Below, one piece after another: positions 40,819 through 48,856 of a stretch of 64,000 nt of DNA. The notes beneath the pieces are model-generated. The model was not told the origin of the DNA and did not search any database. It was given only the letters and a program-made list of their open reading frames with translations. The translations under genes were made by a program, and so were the position numbers. This stretch comes from Actinoplanes cyaneus (lineage in GTDB: Bacteria; Actinomycetota; Actinomycetes; Mycobacteriales; Micromonosporaceae). Numbering within the stretch: the first letter of the stretch is position 1; the number at the start of each line of letters is the position of its first letter. Location of the stretch: assembly GCF_016862095.1 (NCBI RefSeq), contig NZ_BOMH01000002.1, positions 124,001-188,000 on the forward strand. Reading direction: 5' to 3'.

Positions 40819-42228
40819 GTGGACGAGATCGTGCACTGGACGGCGGCAGAACTGTCCGCGGCGATCCGGGACCGGGTGGTGAGCTGCGTCGAGGTGATGA
40901 CCGCGTACCTCGACCACATCGACAAGATCAACCCGGCTGTCAATGCGATCGTCGGACTCCGGCCCCGCGCCGAGCTGCTCGCCGAGGCTGCCGAGAAGGA
41001 TCGCGGCGTTCCGCAGGGCTGGATGCACGGCTTTCCGCACGCGGTGAAGGACCTGGCCGACGTCAGCGGGCTGACCAGCAGTTACGGCCTGGTGCCGCCG
41101 ATCCGGGCGGCGGCCGACTCGCTCTTCGTCGAACGGATCCGGGCGGCCGGGGCGATCTTCATCGGCAAGACGAACGTCCCGCAACTGGGGCTCGGCTCCC
41201 AAACCTACAACGACATCTACGGTACGACCCTGAACGCGTACGACCAGACGAGAACCGCCGGTGGGAGCAGCGGCGGAGCGGCAGTGGCCGTCGCGTTGCG
41301 CATGCTCCCGGTCGCGGACGGCAGCGACTTCATGGGGTCGTTGCGCAACCCGCCCGGCTGGAACAACGTCTACGGCCTGCGCCCCTCGTTCGGCCGGGTG
41401 CCCTCGGCCGGCGGGGATCAGTTCATCGCGCAGGGCGGCGTCGAGGGCCCGATCGCGCGTACCGCCACCGATCTCGAGCTGCTGTTCCGCACCATGAGCG
41501 GCTACGACGCCCGATCACCGCTCGCCCTACCCGACGACGACACTCGCGGCGAGCTCGGCCGGCGGGTCGCCTGGCTCGGTGACCTCGGCGGCTACCTCCC
41601 GATGGAACCCGAGGTCCTGACCGTTACGCGGGCCGCGCTGGACCGCCTCGCGGGGCTCGGCATCACCGTCGACACCCTCGACGAGCTGCCCGGGCTCGGC
41701 AACGACGCGCTGTGGCCGACGTGGCTGACCTACCGGCACTGGCTCGCCGGCCTGGCGGTCGCGTCCGTGCACGACGACCCCGCGCTGCGGCCGCTGCTCA
41801 AACCCGAGGCTATCTTCGAGTACGAGGGGCTGACCCGCCTGTCCGCGATCGACGTCGCCGAGAACTCGGAGTCGCGCAGCCGGCTCTACGAGGGTTTCCG
41901 GGTGCTCTTCGAGACGTACGACTACGTCGTCCTGCCGACCGCCCAGGTGCTGCCGTTCGACGCGACGCAGCACTGGCCGCACACGATCGGCGGCCGGACG
42001 ATGTCCAGTTACCACCGGTGGATGGAGGTCACCACGATCGGGACGCTCATCAACGCGCCGGTGCTGGCCGTCCCTGCCGGGTTCAGCGCCGGCGGTCTGC
42101 CCATCGGCCTGCAGATCATCGGGCGTAACCACGACGACCGGGGTCTCCTGGAGTTCGCCAAGGCCTGGGAGTCACAGACCGGGGATCTCCAGGAGCGCCG
42201 GCCGCCGTTGCTGCTCAGCGGTCCCTGA
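40819..42228 (+). CDS. Amidase-signature hydrolase
   Basis: A 469-residue amidase with the Ser-Ser-Lys triad. Lys77 lies in HAVKDLAD, the cis-Ser in AGGSSGGAAVAVA (Ser150/151) and the nucleophile Ser174 in FMGSLRNPP. The subfamily carrying GSDFMGSLRNP resembles aryl or peptide amidases rather than GatA. The start is GTG 40819 with an AAAGGA ribosome site 8 bases before it. No signal peptide is seen, so it is cytoplasmic. The end overlaps the convergent pentapeptide gene by 14 bases. Substrate unknown. Confidence 0.9.
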   Translation: MDEIVHWTAAELSAAIRDRVVSCVEVMTAYLDHIDKINPAVNAIVGLRPRAELLAEAAEKDRGVPQGWMHGFPHAVKDLADVSGLTSSYGLVPPIRAAADSLFVERIRAAGAIFIGKTNVPQLGLGSQTYNDIYGTTLNAYDQTRTAGGSSGGAAVAVALRMLPVADGSDFMGSLRNPPGWNNVYGLRPSFGRVPSAGGDQFIAQGGVEGPIARTATDLELLFRTMSGYDARSPLALPDDDTRGELGRRVAWLGDLGGYLPMEPEVLTVTRAALDRLAGLGITVDTLDELPGLGNDALWPTWLTYRHWLAGLAVASVHDDPALRPLLKPEAIFEYEGLTRLSAIDVAENSESRSRLYEGFRVLFETYDYVVLPTAQVLPFDATQHWPHTIGGRTMSSYHRWMEVTTIGTLINAPVLAVPAGFSAGGLPIGLQIIGRNHDDRGLLEFAKAWESQTGDLQERRPPLLLSGP

Positions 42229-42832
42229 CCTGGATGCCCAGGGTCTGGGCCAGCGCCTGGGCGGACTCCAGCAGCTGGTCGTGGTCGATGACGGCGCCGC
42301 GCAGGAAGTCCCAGCCCTCGGCGACGTCCAGGGAACGGGCCTTGCGGAAGTCCAGCTTCTTGACGGCCGCCCTGGTGAACCGGGCCCGGGAGATCGTGGA
42401 ACCCGGGAAGGTGACACCGGTCAGGGTGGTCGAGCCGAAATCGACCTCGGTCAGGTCGCAGTCCCGGAACTCGACGTCCTGCAGGCGCGTGCCGCGCAGG
42501 TTGAGACTGTCGAGCTTGCAGCCCCGCAGGACGACCCGGCGCCAGGCACCACCGTGCGCCTGCACCCCGGCCAGGACACTGTCGGCGATCGTGACGTCGA
42601 GCAGCTCCGCGTCCTGCCAGGAAGTGCCGATCCAGCGGGTACGACTCATCCGCACGTCGGCGAAACGGGCGCCACCCAGGTCGCCGCCGGTGAACGTGGC
42701 ACCGGTGAACGCGCACTCGTCGAACCGGGTGTTGCCGGCCTGGACGTCGTCGAACTCCCCGCCGTCCAGGTGGACCCCGGTGTAGTCCTCGTCGCGCTCC
42801 AACTCGCCGTCGAAGGTCTCCAGCGTGCTCAC
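42215..42832 (-). CDS. Pentapeptide-repeat protein
   Basis: A 205-residue protein of repeats with the A(N/D)LxX pattern, with central Leu or Phe at every fifth position (FDECAFTGATFTGGDLGGARFADVRMS, and LDSLNLRGTRLQDVEFRDCDL). Such proteins fold as right-handed quadrilateral beta-helices; MfpA and Qnr types mimic DNA and protect gyrase. The specific role here is unknown. Its start overlaps the end of the MazG-like gene by 4 bases, so both belong to one operon. Confidence 0.9.
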   Translation of the reverse strand: MSTLETFDGELERDEDYTGVHLDGGEFDDVQAGNTRFDECAFTGATFTGGDLGGARFADVRMSRTRWIGTSWQDAELLDVTIADSVLAGVQAHGGAWRRVVLRGCKLDSLNLRGTRLQDVEFRDCDLTEVDFGSTTLTGVTFPGSTISRARFTRAAVKKLDFRKARSLDVAEGWDFLRGAVIDHDQLLESAQALAQTLGIQVRDR

Positions 42833-43149
42833 CTCAGGTAACCCGCGGCCTTCTCCACCACCGCGGTCACGGCCTGCCGAGGGTCGGCGCCGAGGCTGGC
42901 GATCGCCACCAGACTGGTGAAGACGACATCCGCGAGCTCGCCCACGACGTCGTCAACGGTGTGCGTGACGCCCTTGCGCGGGTTCTGGCCCTGAACGCCG
43001 ATCCAGGCCTGAGCCGCCTCGCCCGCCTCCTCGGTGATCTTGAGGATGCGCAGGGTCAGCTCGTTCGGGCCGGTGCCGTTGCTGGCGTCCAGATGCTCAC
43101 GCCACCGCCGCGCCTCGTCCCAGATCAGTTCATCAGTCACGCCCGCCAT
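42829..43149 (-). CDS. MazG-like nucleotide pyrophosphohydrolase
   Basis: A 106-residue all-alpha NTP pyrophosphohydrolase. The metal-binding motif EEAGEAAQAW (EExxE) is followed by VGELADVVFT (ExxD). This is the minimal MazG-like domain found in house-cleaning enzymes for dCTP or damaged nucleotides. I start it at ATG 43149; GTG 43140 is possible. The upstream frame is open through the repeat block but reads as low-complexity Arg/Val, so I exclude it. The downstream pentapeptide gene overlaps by 4 bases. Confidence 0.8.
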   Translation of the reverse strand: MAGVTDELIWDEARRWREHLDASNGTGPNELTLRILKITEEAGEAAQAWIGVQGQNPRKGVTHTVDDVVGELADVVFTSLVAIASLGADPRQAVTAVVEKAAGYLR

Positions 43150-43210
43150 CATGCCCGCCCTCAACCCCCACCCCCTCAGCCCCACCCCGACCGTCCCGCT
43201 CCGCCACCCC

Positions 43211-43340
43211 ACTCGACGCGACGCGCCCACCAGCGCAACACGCCCAGCAACGCGACGCCCCCGCCGCACGACTCGACGCGACGCGCCCGGCAGCGCAACA
43301 CGCCCGCCAGCCCACTCGACGCGACCACCAGCCCGCACCG
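43211..43340. repeat. 60-base direct repeat and partial third copy
   Basis: The segment ACTCGACGCGACGCGCCC recurs at 43211 and 43271, 60 bases apart, with CAGCGCAACACGCCC repeated at the same offset. A shorter ACTCGACGCGACC lies at 43314. The whole block has no codon structure. It leads into the first of the two long hairpins. Confidence 0.7.
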
Positions 43341-43364
43341 GCTCGTAGCGCGACTCACGCTCCG

Positions 43365-43416
43365 GGCTGGTGCTCACGGTTGTATTCGTGCCTCATAACA
43401 ACCGTGAGCACCAGCC
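43365..43416. repeat. Long hairpin with TCGTGCCTC loop (copy B)
   Basis: Left arm 43365-43383 and right arm 43398-43416 are perfect complements over 19 bases (core GGCTGGTGCTCACGGTTGT). The closing segment contains TCGTGCCTC. One unpaired base (an extra T on the right side) keeps it from extending to 22 pairs. Arm bases that differ from copy A are matched on both sides. It lies upstream of the MazG-like gene, in the gap before the radical SAM gene. Confidence 0.85.
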
Positions 43417-43576
43417 GGACACCGCGACTCGCGCTACGACCAGGACCCGAGCCTCGGTCGCGACGCGGCGACGCGAAGTGCCCGCCGCGCGACTCGACGC
43501 CACAACCCGCGCGATGCGCCCGCCGCGCGACTCGACGCGACCGGCTGCCCGCACCGGCTTGCGGCGCGACTTGCGG

Positions 43577-43637
43577 TTCCGGCTGGTTCTCATGGGCGTT
43601 ATGAGGCACGAATAACGCCCATGAGAACCAGCCGGAA
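43577..43637. repeat. Long perfect hairpin with inverted GAGGCACGA loop (copy C)
   Basis: Left arm 43577-43602 and right arm 43612-43637 pair perfectly over 26 bases. The 9-base loop GAGGCACGA is the reverse complement of the copy A and B loop, so the element is inverted relative to them. Arm bases TTCTCATGGGCG differ from copy A and B and are compensated on the other arm. The 70 bases before it resemble those before copy B (GCCCGCACCGGCT...GCGCGACT), so this whole block seems duplicated. Confidence 0.9.
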
Positions 43638-43873
43638 GCTGGCGGCGCGCGGCGGCCGTGACCCGAAGCGGGCCTCGCGTGGGTCCCTCCGGGAGCGCTC
43701 GCCCACGGGTGGGCAGCCGCGAGGCCGGGGTGAGCCCAGCCACCCACGGACGTCGCCCTGGAGGGTTTCGCGTTCTGGGCCGGCCACGGCCCTGCGAAGC
43801 CCGCAAGGGTCCCCGCGGGAGCGACGGTCTGTACCCCGGCGGACGCAGGCAATGAAGAACTTGACCTTGATCT
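43638..43873. other. Intergenic sequence without recognised function
   Basis: Between hairpin copy C and the degenerate repeat run before the radical SAM gene. It is GC-rich without a codon-biased frame, tRNA-like fold or clear palindrome. I see nothing supported here. Confidence 0.4.
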
Positions 43874-44015
43874 GATCCTCGGCGGCAAGCTCTTCACGAA
43901 GCGATCGGATCCTCGGCGGGCAGGCTCTCCACGATGTGGTCTGATCCCCCGCGGGGAGCCTGCCCAGAAAGGATCCCCGGCGGGGAGCCTGCCCGGGAAG
44001 CGATCTAGTCCTCGG
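43874..44015. repeat. Degenerate tandem copies of the radical SAM gene 3' end
   Basis: GATCC-type units followed by CTCGGCGGG-like text start at 43874, 43908, 43943, 43972 and 44002, spaced 34, 35, 29 and 30 bases. The last unit is the real 3' end of the radical SAM gene, which encodes DSLPAED just before its stop. Each copy repeats AGGCT- or GAGCCTGCCC-like continuation of that end. The array therefore looks like repeated slippage or duplication of the coding terminus. Confidence 0.65.
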
Positions 44016-45312
44016 CGGGGAGGCTGTCCATGAAGGAGCTGACCGAGAAGACGGCGCGGCCGGCGCCGGCCGGGCCGTAACCGGGTGGGCTGGTCAGGCC
44101 GTTGGCCTCCATCGTCGCGCGGTACGCCTCGAGGAGCCGGATGTGGTATTCCAGGGGCGCGCCGTCCGGGTTGGTCTTGCCGAGCGGCGTGGTCGGTTCC
44201 GGGCACCACGTGGTGAAGCGCGGGGTGATGCCGCGTGACATGAAGTACTGCAGGCCCTCGGTCGTAGACTCGATCGCCTCGTCGACCGTCCGGAAGCCGA
44301 ACGGCTCGGCCATCTCGATGCCGGCGACGAAGTTCGGGATGACGTTGCGCGGGCCGAAGATCTCCGCGGAGTCGAGGATGCGGCGGTGCCACTCCTCGCG
44401 GCCGACGTACCGTTCCTTGCCGGGGCAGTGCAGCTCGAACAGCCGCTTGTCCCACACCTCGTAGTTCGGGTGGTAGATCTGGATGCCGTAGTCCTTGAAG
44501 CGCTGGACGTCGGCTTTCGGCAGGGCCTGCGCGACGACCTTGCCGATCCAGCGGCCGGGGAACGCCTCCTCGATCGCCTGGGCGTACTGCCCGTAGAAGT
44601 CGGCCTCGGCCTTGCCGCCGACCTGCGAGGTGATGCTGCCGCCGGTCAGCGTGTACGCCGTCGACGTCTTCAGCGTGTCGTGCTTGTCGATGATCGCGAG
44701 GGCTTCGAGGACCTCGTCGATCGGCTTGACCCCGGTGTAGGGACGGCCGGCCGCCTTGTGCTGGCGCCAGTTGTGGTTGATGTCGCAGTACTGGCATTCC
44801 TCCTTGGCGCCGAAGTACTGACAGACGCGGAACACCGTGAGGTAGACGAGGTAGCCCCACTGGATGGTCGGTGCGACCTCCATCACCTGCTTGCCGTTGG
44901 CGAGCGTGTGCCGGTAGTAGTCGGGCATCGGCGGCAGGCCGACCTCGGCGATCGCCCGCTCGTCCAGGAACAGCTTGAGGCGGCCGTCGGCGTCCGGCTT
45001 CACCCGGTACGGCGAGGAGGGGTTCGTCCGCACCGACACCACCGTGCGACGCAGGTCGTAGGGGCCACCGGTGAGCACGATCTCCTCCGGCGGGCGGCGC
45101 AGCGCGGCCTCGCCCAGCTCCGGCAGGGTGCGGTGGTCGAAGGAGAAGATGAAGTACGACTTGGGCTTGACGTCGCCCTTCTCGTTGTCGGTCAGCGCCG
45201 AGTCGTCGAACGCCAGACCGCCACGCAGCAGGTCTTCCTTGATCACCGCTTCCCGGGGGACGTGCGGGAACCGGCTCATCAAGTCCTCGATGAGATCGGT
45301 GCGTGACTCCAT
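44005..45312 (-). CDS. Radical SAM protein with CX8CX2C motif
   Basis: A 435-residue cytoplasmic protein starting at ATG 45312 after a strong AGGAGG. The cluster-binding motif is CQYFGAKEECQYC: a first Cys, eight residues, a second Cys, two residues, a third Cys. Canonical radical SAM enzymes have CX3CX2C. Following text, DINHNWRQHKAAGRPYTGVKP and TLTGGSI, fits a (beta/alpha)6 SAM barrel with a GGE-like motif altered to GGSI. I recall similar spacing in one uncharacterised actinobacterial family but cannot confirm the match. It is divergent from the UspA gene and shares an operator-like palindrome with it. Substrate unknown. Confidence 0.8.
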   Translation of the reverse strand: MESRTDLIEDLMSRFPHVPREAVIKEDLLRGGLAFDDSALTDNEKGDVKPKSYFIFSFDHRTLPELGEAALRRPPEEIVLTGGPYDLRRTVVSVRTNPSSPYRVKPDADGRLKLFLDERAIAEVGLPPMPDYYRHTLANGKQVMEVAPTIQWGYLVYLTVFRVCQYFGAKEECQYCDINHNWRQHKAAGRPYTGVKPIDEVLEALAIIDKHDTLKTSTAYTLTGGSITSQVGGKAEADFYGQYAQAIEEAFPGRWIGKVVAQALPKADVQRFKDYGIQIYHPNYEVWDKRLFELHCPGKERYVGREEWHRRILDSAEIFGPRNVIPNFVAGIEMAEPFGFRTVDEAIESTTEGLQYFMSRGITPRFTTWCPEPTTPLGKTNPDGAPLEYHIRLLEAYRATMEANGLTSPPGYGPAGAGRAVFSVSSFMDSLPAED

Positions 45313-45447
45313 GGTTCCTCCTGGCGTTCGGTTCACCCCCAGGCTAGGCCGCCGTTGATCCGGTGACGAACGGCGGAGCCCCGAGCGTGACGCGCAGGAC
45401 AACGGGACCGCTCATTGCTGAACGGTTTCCGTCGGGATACAGTCGGT

Positions 45448-45474
45448 TTAACTGAACGCTGCACGTTCACTTAA
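45448..45474. promoter_or_regulatory. Palindromic operator between radical SAM and UspA genes
   Basis: TTAACTGAACG (45448-45458) and CGTTCACTTAA (45464-45474) pair with one mismatch around a CTGCA spacer. The 27-base element is AT-rich at its ends and sits only 13 bases before the uspA ATG and 135 bases before the radical SAM ATG. It could block or activate both. The regulator is not adjacent. Confidence 0.65.
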
Positions 45475-45487
45475 TGGGTGGCCGACT

Positions 45488-45928
45488 ATGGGCGGGGACG
45501 GACCGGGATCGATCCTGGTGGGCATCGACGGGTCGACGCCGTCGATGCGCGCGGCGGCGTACGCGGTGGGCATGGCACGCCGGCAGCACTGCCGGTTGAT
45601 CGCCGTCTACGTGCGGGCGCATCCCCCGGCGCTGCTGCCGCTCGGCGACGCGGGCGGGTGCGCGACGGCCACCGCGATCGAGGCGCAGGACGCGGTGGAG
45701 AAAGAGCTGCGGGAGACGTTCGGTCAGTACCTTCCGCAGCTCGGCGTCGCGGCGGAGCTCGTGGTGCGCACCGGCGAGCCGTTCACGGAGCTGGCCGCCG
45801 CGGCCTGCGAGGCGCGGGCCGACGCGGTGATCGTCGGGCGCTCCGCCGGGGTGCTGCACCGGATCGCCGGGTCGCTCGCCGGCAGGCTCGTCCGATGTGG
45901 GAAGTGGCCGGTCACCGTCGTACCGTGA
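45488..45928 (+). CDS. Universal stress protein (UspA family)
   Basis: A 146-residue single-domain Usp. The N-terminal beta strand reads SILVGIDGSTPSMRAAAYAVGMA, and the C-terminal ATP-binding loop GRSAGVLHRIAGSLAGRLV with TVVP matches the G-2x-G-9x-G-[ST] pattern. It binds ATP and is probably stress-induced. Start ATG 45488; a palindrome lies just before it. The divergent radical SAM gene may be co-regulated. Confidence 0.9.
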   Translation: MGGDGPGSILVGIDGSTPSMRAAAYAVGMARRQHCRLIAVYVRAHPPALLPLGDAGGCATATAIEAQDAVEKELRETFGQYLPQLGVAAELVVRTGEPFTELAAAACEARADAVIVGRSAGVLHRIAGSLAGRLVRCGKWPVTVVP

Positions 45929-46059
45929 GGGGGTCCCGGACCGGACCCACGCTCCCCATCTGCAACGTGTTTGCCCTCACTCAAGGCCTGCAACCCGGGT
46001 GATACCCGCCGATCGAAACGGGCGCCCCCGAAAAGCAACCTTGGCGAGAGGCCCACCCG

Positions 46060-47565
46060 ATGCGCAACCGACTCCGTGCCACCTTCCTGGCGACTTCGCT
46101 GCTGGCGTCCTCGCTCCTGATGGGAACCGTGGTCACCGCGTCGCCGGCGCAGGCCGACACCGCCGACACTCCGGACCTGGCCGCCGCCGCCTCCGTCACG
46201 CCGACCCTGGCCGACCGCCTGGCCGCGGTCAAGGTCGCCAAGACCATCAACTACTACCCGTCGAACGCCGGCTGGTCGGCCATGTGGACGAACTTCGACC
46301 CGGTCGCGATCGACGCGGACCTGGCCGAGGCCGCGAGCCTGGGCGCCACCAACGTGCGGGTAATCGTCTTCCCGGACGCGTTCGGCTACCCGACCCCGAA
46401 GGTCGAGTACACCGAGAAGCTGCGCAAGTTCGTCAGCATCGCGGACTCCTACGGCATGACCGTCAAGTTCACCCTCTTCGACTGGTGGTCCGGTTACAGC
46501 GAGGTCGCGCGCAGCGTGTCCTGGGTGCAGGCCATCCTCGGCCCCTACCAGGACGACCCGCGGGTGATCGCCGTCGAGGTGAAGAACGAGTTCCAGCCGG
46601 ACGACACGGCAGCCGTCACCTGGGTCAAGCAGATCATCCCCGCGGTACGGGCGATCGCCCCCGCCATGCCCCTGACGCTCTCGGTCGACGGCGGGACCGG
46701 CGCGGCCGGCATGGCGAAGATCAAGGCGGCGCTGGTGAGCACCCCGCTCGACTACTACGACTTCCACTTCTACGGCAACTCGGAGCGCTCGCTCGCCGAG
46801 ATCCGCAAGGCGCAGGCGGCCGTCTCCCCCACCCCGATCGTGATCGGCGAGACCGGCGTGAGCAGCAGCGCGACCAGCGAGGGTGAGCAGGCCGTCTACC
46901 TGGCCCGGGTGTTCCGCGCGGCGGCCGAGGCCGGCGTCGGCTCGGTGGCGCCGTGGACGCTGAACGACTTCTCGGCCGGCGCGATCCCGTCGCAGTCGAT
47001 CGTCTCGACGATCCCCGCGCAGTACACGTTCGGCCTGTTCCGCGCGGACGGCACCGCCAAGCTCGCCGCGTCGGTCGTGCGGACCGCCTGGACCACCGGC
47101 GCCATGCCGAACGCCTACCTGAACCTGGGCTTCGAGGCGCCGGCGAACGAGCTGACCTGGAAGGCGAACCAGCCCGCGGCGGGCGTCGGCACGGTCGTCA
47201 CCGGCACGGCGCGCACCGGCACCTACTCGCTGAAGTTCGCCGGCACGACCCGGACCAGCTCCGGGCTGCCGTCGATGCGGACCGCGCCGATCACCCCGGT
47301 GCAGCCCAACTACAAGTGGCGTGCCGAGGCGTTCGCCCGCGGCTTCAACGCGACCGGCGTCACCGAGATCTCGCTGAGCTGGTTCGACGAGAACGGCAAG
47401 TGGATCAGCGAGACCACCTCGAACCGGCTGCCGGTCGGCAACACCACCTGGACGAAGCTGGTCGTCGACACGGTCGCCCCGGCCGGCGCCGCCGGCGTGC
47501 AGCTGCACCTGAAGTCCGCCGACAACTCCGGCGCCGTCTACTTCGACGACGTGGCGATGTCCTGA
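46060..47565 (+). CDS. Secreted glycoside hydrolase (GH5-like) with C-terminal carbohydrate-binding module
   Basis: A 501-residue exported protein. The signal peptide ends near AQA (34). The TIM barrel follows, with VIAVEVKNEFQ (acid/base Glu) and TPIVIGETG (nucleophile Glu), plus DFHFYG. From about residue 350 a beta-sandwich (NLGFEAPANELTWKAN, ending YFDDVAMS) looks like a CBM4/9-type module. It would cleave a beta-linked glycan outside the cell; the exact bond is unknown. The 131-base leader holds a CCCG/CGGG hairpin-like pair with no riboswitch I recognise. The stop overlaps the convergent dehydrogenase by 28 bases. Confidence 0.85.
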   Translation: MRNRLRATFLATSLLASSLLMGTVVTASPAQADTADTPDLAAAASVTPTLADRLAAVKVAKTINYYPSNAGWSAMWTNFDPVAIDADLAEAASLGATNVRVIVFPDAFGYPTPKVEYTEKLRKFVSIADSYGMTVKFTLFDWWSGYSEVARSVSWVQAILGPYQDDPRVIAVEVKNEFQPDDTAAVTWVKQIIPAVRAIAPAMPLTLSVDGGTGAAGMAKIKAALVSTPLDYYDFHFYGNSERSLAEIRKAQAAVSPTPIVIGETGVSSSATSEGEQAVYLARVFRAAAEAGVGSVAPWTLNDFSAGAIPSQSIVSTIPAQYTFGLFRADGTAKLAASVVRTAWTTGAMPNAYLNLGFEAPANELTWKANQPAAGVGTVVTGTARTGTYSLKFAGTTRTSSGLPSMRTAPITPVQPNYKWRAEAFARGFNATGVTEISLSWFDENGKWISETTSNRLPVGNTTWTKLVVDTVAPAGAAGVQLHLKSADNSGAVYFDDVAMS

Positions 47566-48785
47566 CTCACCCGATAGATCGCCCCGGCCAGGTCATCACT
47601 CACGTAGATGGCCCGGTCGGGGCCTTGTGCTGCCATCACCGGGCGGCCCCACCGGTTGCCACCGGCATCCTGGAAGCCGCCCAGCAGCGTGCGTTGCGGG
47701 CCGAGACCGCCGTTGTCGTAGGCGAAGAACGACACCTCCGGCGCGCGGGGCGGCGTCCGGTTCCACGAGCCGTGCACGCCGACCAGCGCCCCCGGCCCGA
47801 ACGGCGCCGGCAGCGTCGCGAAACTCAGGCCCAGCGGCGCCGAGTGCGCGCCCATCCCCTGCTCGATCTGCGGAAGCTTCGAGCAGTCCAGCTTGTCACC
47901 GGCACGGTTCAGCTGATGATCACGATCCCAGCCACGATCAAGATCCGGATTGCAGTACGGCCATCCGAGGTCCCGCCCTCGCGTCACCTTCGCCAGGGGC
48001 TCCAGCGGGTGATCGTTCACGTACTGCTGCTTGACCTTGCCGTCCGCGGGGTCGGCGATGTTGTCCCGGTTGTTGACCGCCGTCCAGACCGCGCCGTCCG
48101 GGGCGATCGCCAGACCCGTGCCGTTGCGCACGCCCCGCGCGAACACGGTCGGGGTGCCGCCGCCGGGCGGGGCCTCGAGGATCGTGGCGCGCTCCGGGCT
48201 CGCCTCCCGATCCTGCGCCGAGACGTTCCCGGTGGAGCCGACCGAGACGTAGATCGTGCCGTCGCGCCCGATCGCCACACTCTTCAGCGCGTGCGCGTAG
48301 GCGCCGCCTAGCTCGGGACTCTTCGCGTCGGGCAGACCGCCGATCACCACCCGCCTGCCGGTGACCGCCCCGGCGGAGTAGGAGAAGGAGTCGACCTGAT
48401 CGCTCTCGGCCACATAGAGCGTGTCCCCCTGGAAGGCCAGGCCGTGCGGCTGGTTCAGCCCCTGCACCACGGTGCTCTGCCGCGGCGCCGAGTCGCCGCC
48501 GCCCGGGGTGAGCGCGACGACGTCGCCCACCTTGGGACGCGAGACCAGCAGCTTCCCATCCGGGCTCCAGGCGAGCAACCGCGCCCCGGGCAGACTCGCC
48601 CAGAGTGACACCGACCAGCCGGCCGGGGCTTGGATCCGGTGGCTGGTTCCCCGGACCGTCATCGTCGTCAGCGGCCCGGCCGCCGGGGGCGTCACCGGGG
48701 TCGCCGGGGCCGCCGAGGTGGAGGTGCAGCCGACCAGGACGAGCCCGGCGAGACCGGTCAGGAGGCCACGCACAACCGAGTTCAT
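47538..48785 (-). CDS. PQQ-type glucose/sorbosone dehydrogenase lipoprotein
   Basis: A 415-residue lipoprotein (MNSVVRGLLTGLAGLVLVGC) starting at ATG 48785. The body is a six-bladed propeller of the soluble aldose-sugar dehydrogenase family: LAFQGDTLYVAESDQV, SVAIGRDGTIYVSVGSTGN, NGTGLAIAPDGAVWTAVNNRDN and FGPGALVGVHGSWNRTPP. These contain the conserved His and Arg of PQQ or calcium sites. Oxidation of sugars outside the membrane is the likely role. Its 3' end overlaps the glycosidase gene by 28 bases on the opposite strand. Confidence 0.85.
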   Translation of the reverse strand: MNSVVRGLLTGLAGLVLVGCTSTSAAPATPVTPPAAGPLTTMTVRGTSHRIQAPAGWSVSLWASLPGARLLAWSPDGKLLVSRPKVGDVVALTPGGGDSAPRQSTVVQGLNQPHGLAFQGDTLYVAESDQVDSFSYSAGAVTGRRVVIGGLPDAKSPELGGAYAHALKSVAIGRDGTIYVSVGSTGNVSAQDREASPERATILEAPPGGGTPTVFARGVRNGTGLAIAPDGAVWTAVNNRDNIADPADGKVKQQYVNDHPLEPLAKVTRGRDLGWPYCNPDLDRGWDRDHQLNRAGDKLDCSKLPQIEQGMGAHSAPLGLSFATLPAPFGPGALVGVHGSWNRTPPRAPEVSFFAYDNGGLGPQRTLLGGFQDAGGNRWGRPVMAAQGPDRAIYVSDDLAGAIYRVSQDIATSSK

Positions 48786-48856
48786 CCTGCGACCGTACCG
48801 CTGTGCTGCGGCCGTCCGGCTCTGACCGCCTGCCGGGCCGGGACAGCTGCCGAGCT

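Noticed and set aside
43370..43855. Several short frames of 60-85 residues around the hairpins
   Set aside because: They read through palindromes and 60-base repeats on both strands and lack ribosome sites.
45929..46059. Possible riboswitch before the GH5-like gene (CCCGGGTGATACCCG-like text)
   Set aside because: It lacks the conserved core of the ydaO/c-di-AMP class and other classes I could compare by eye. It is only a hairpin-like leader.
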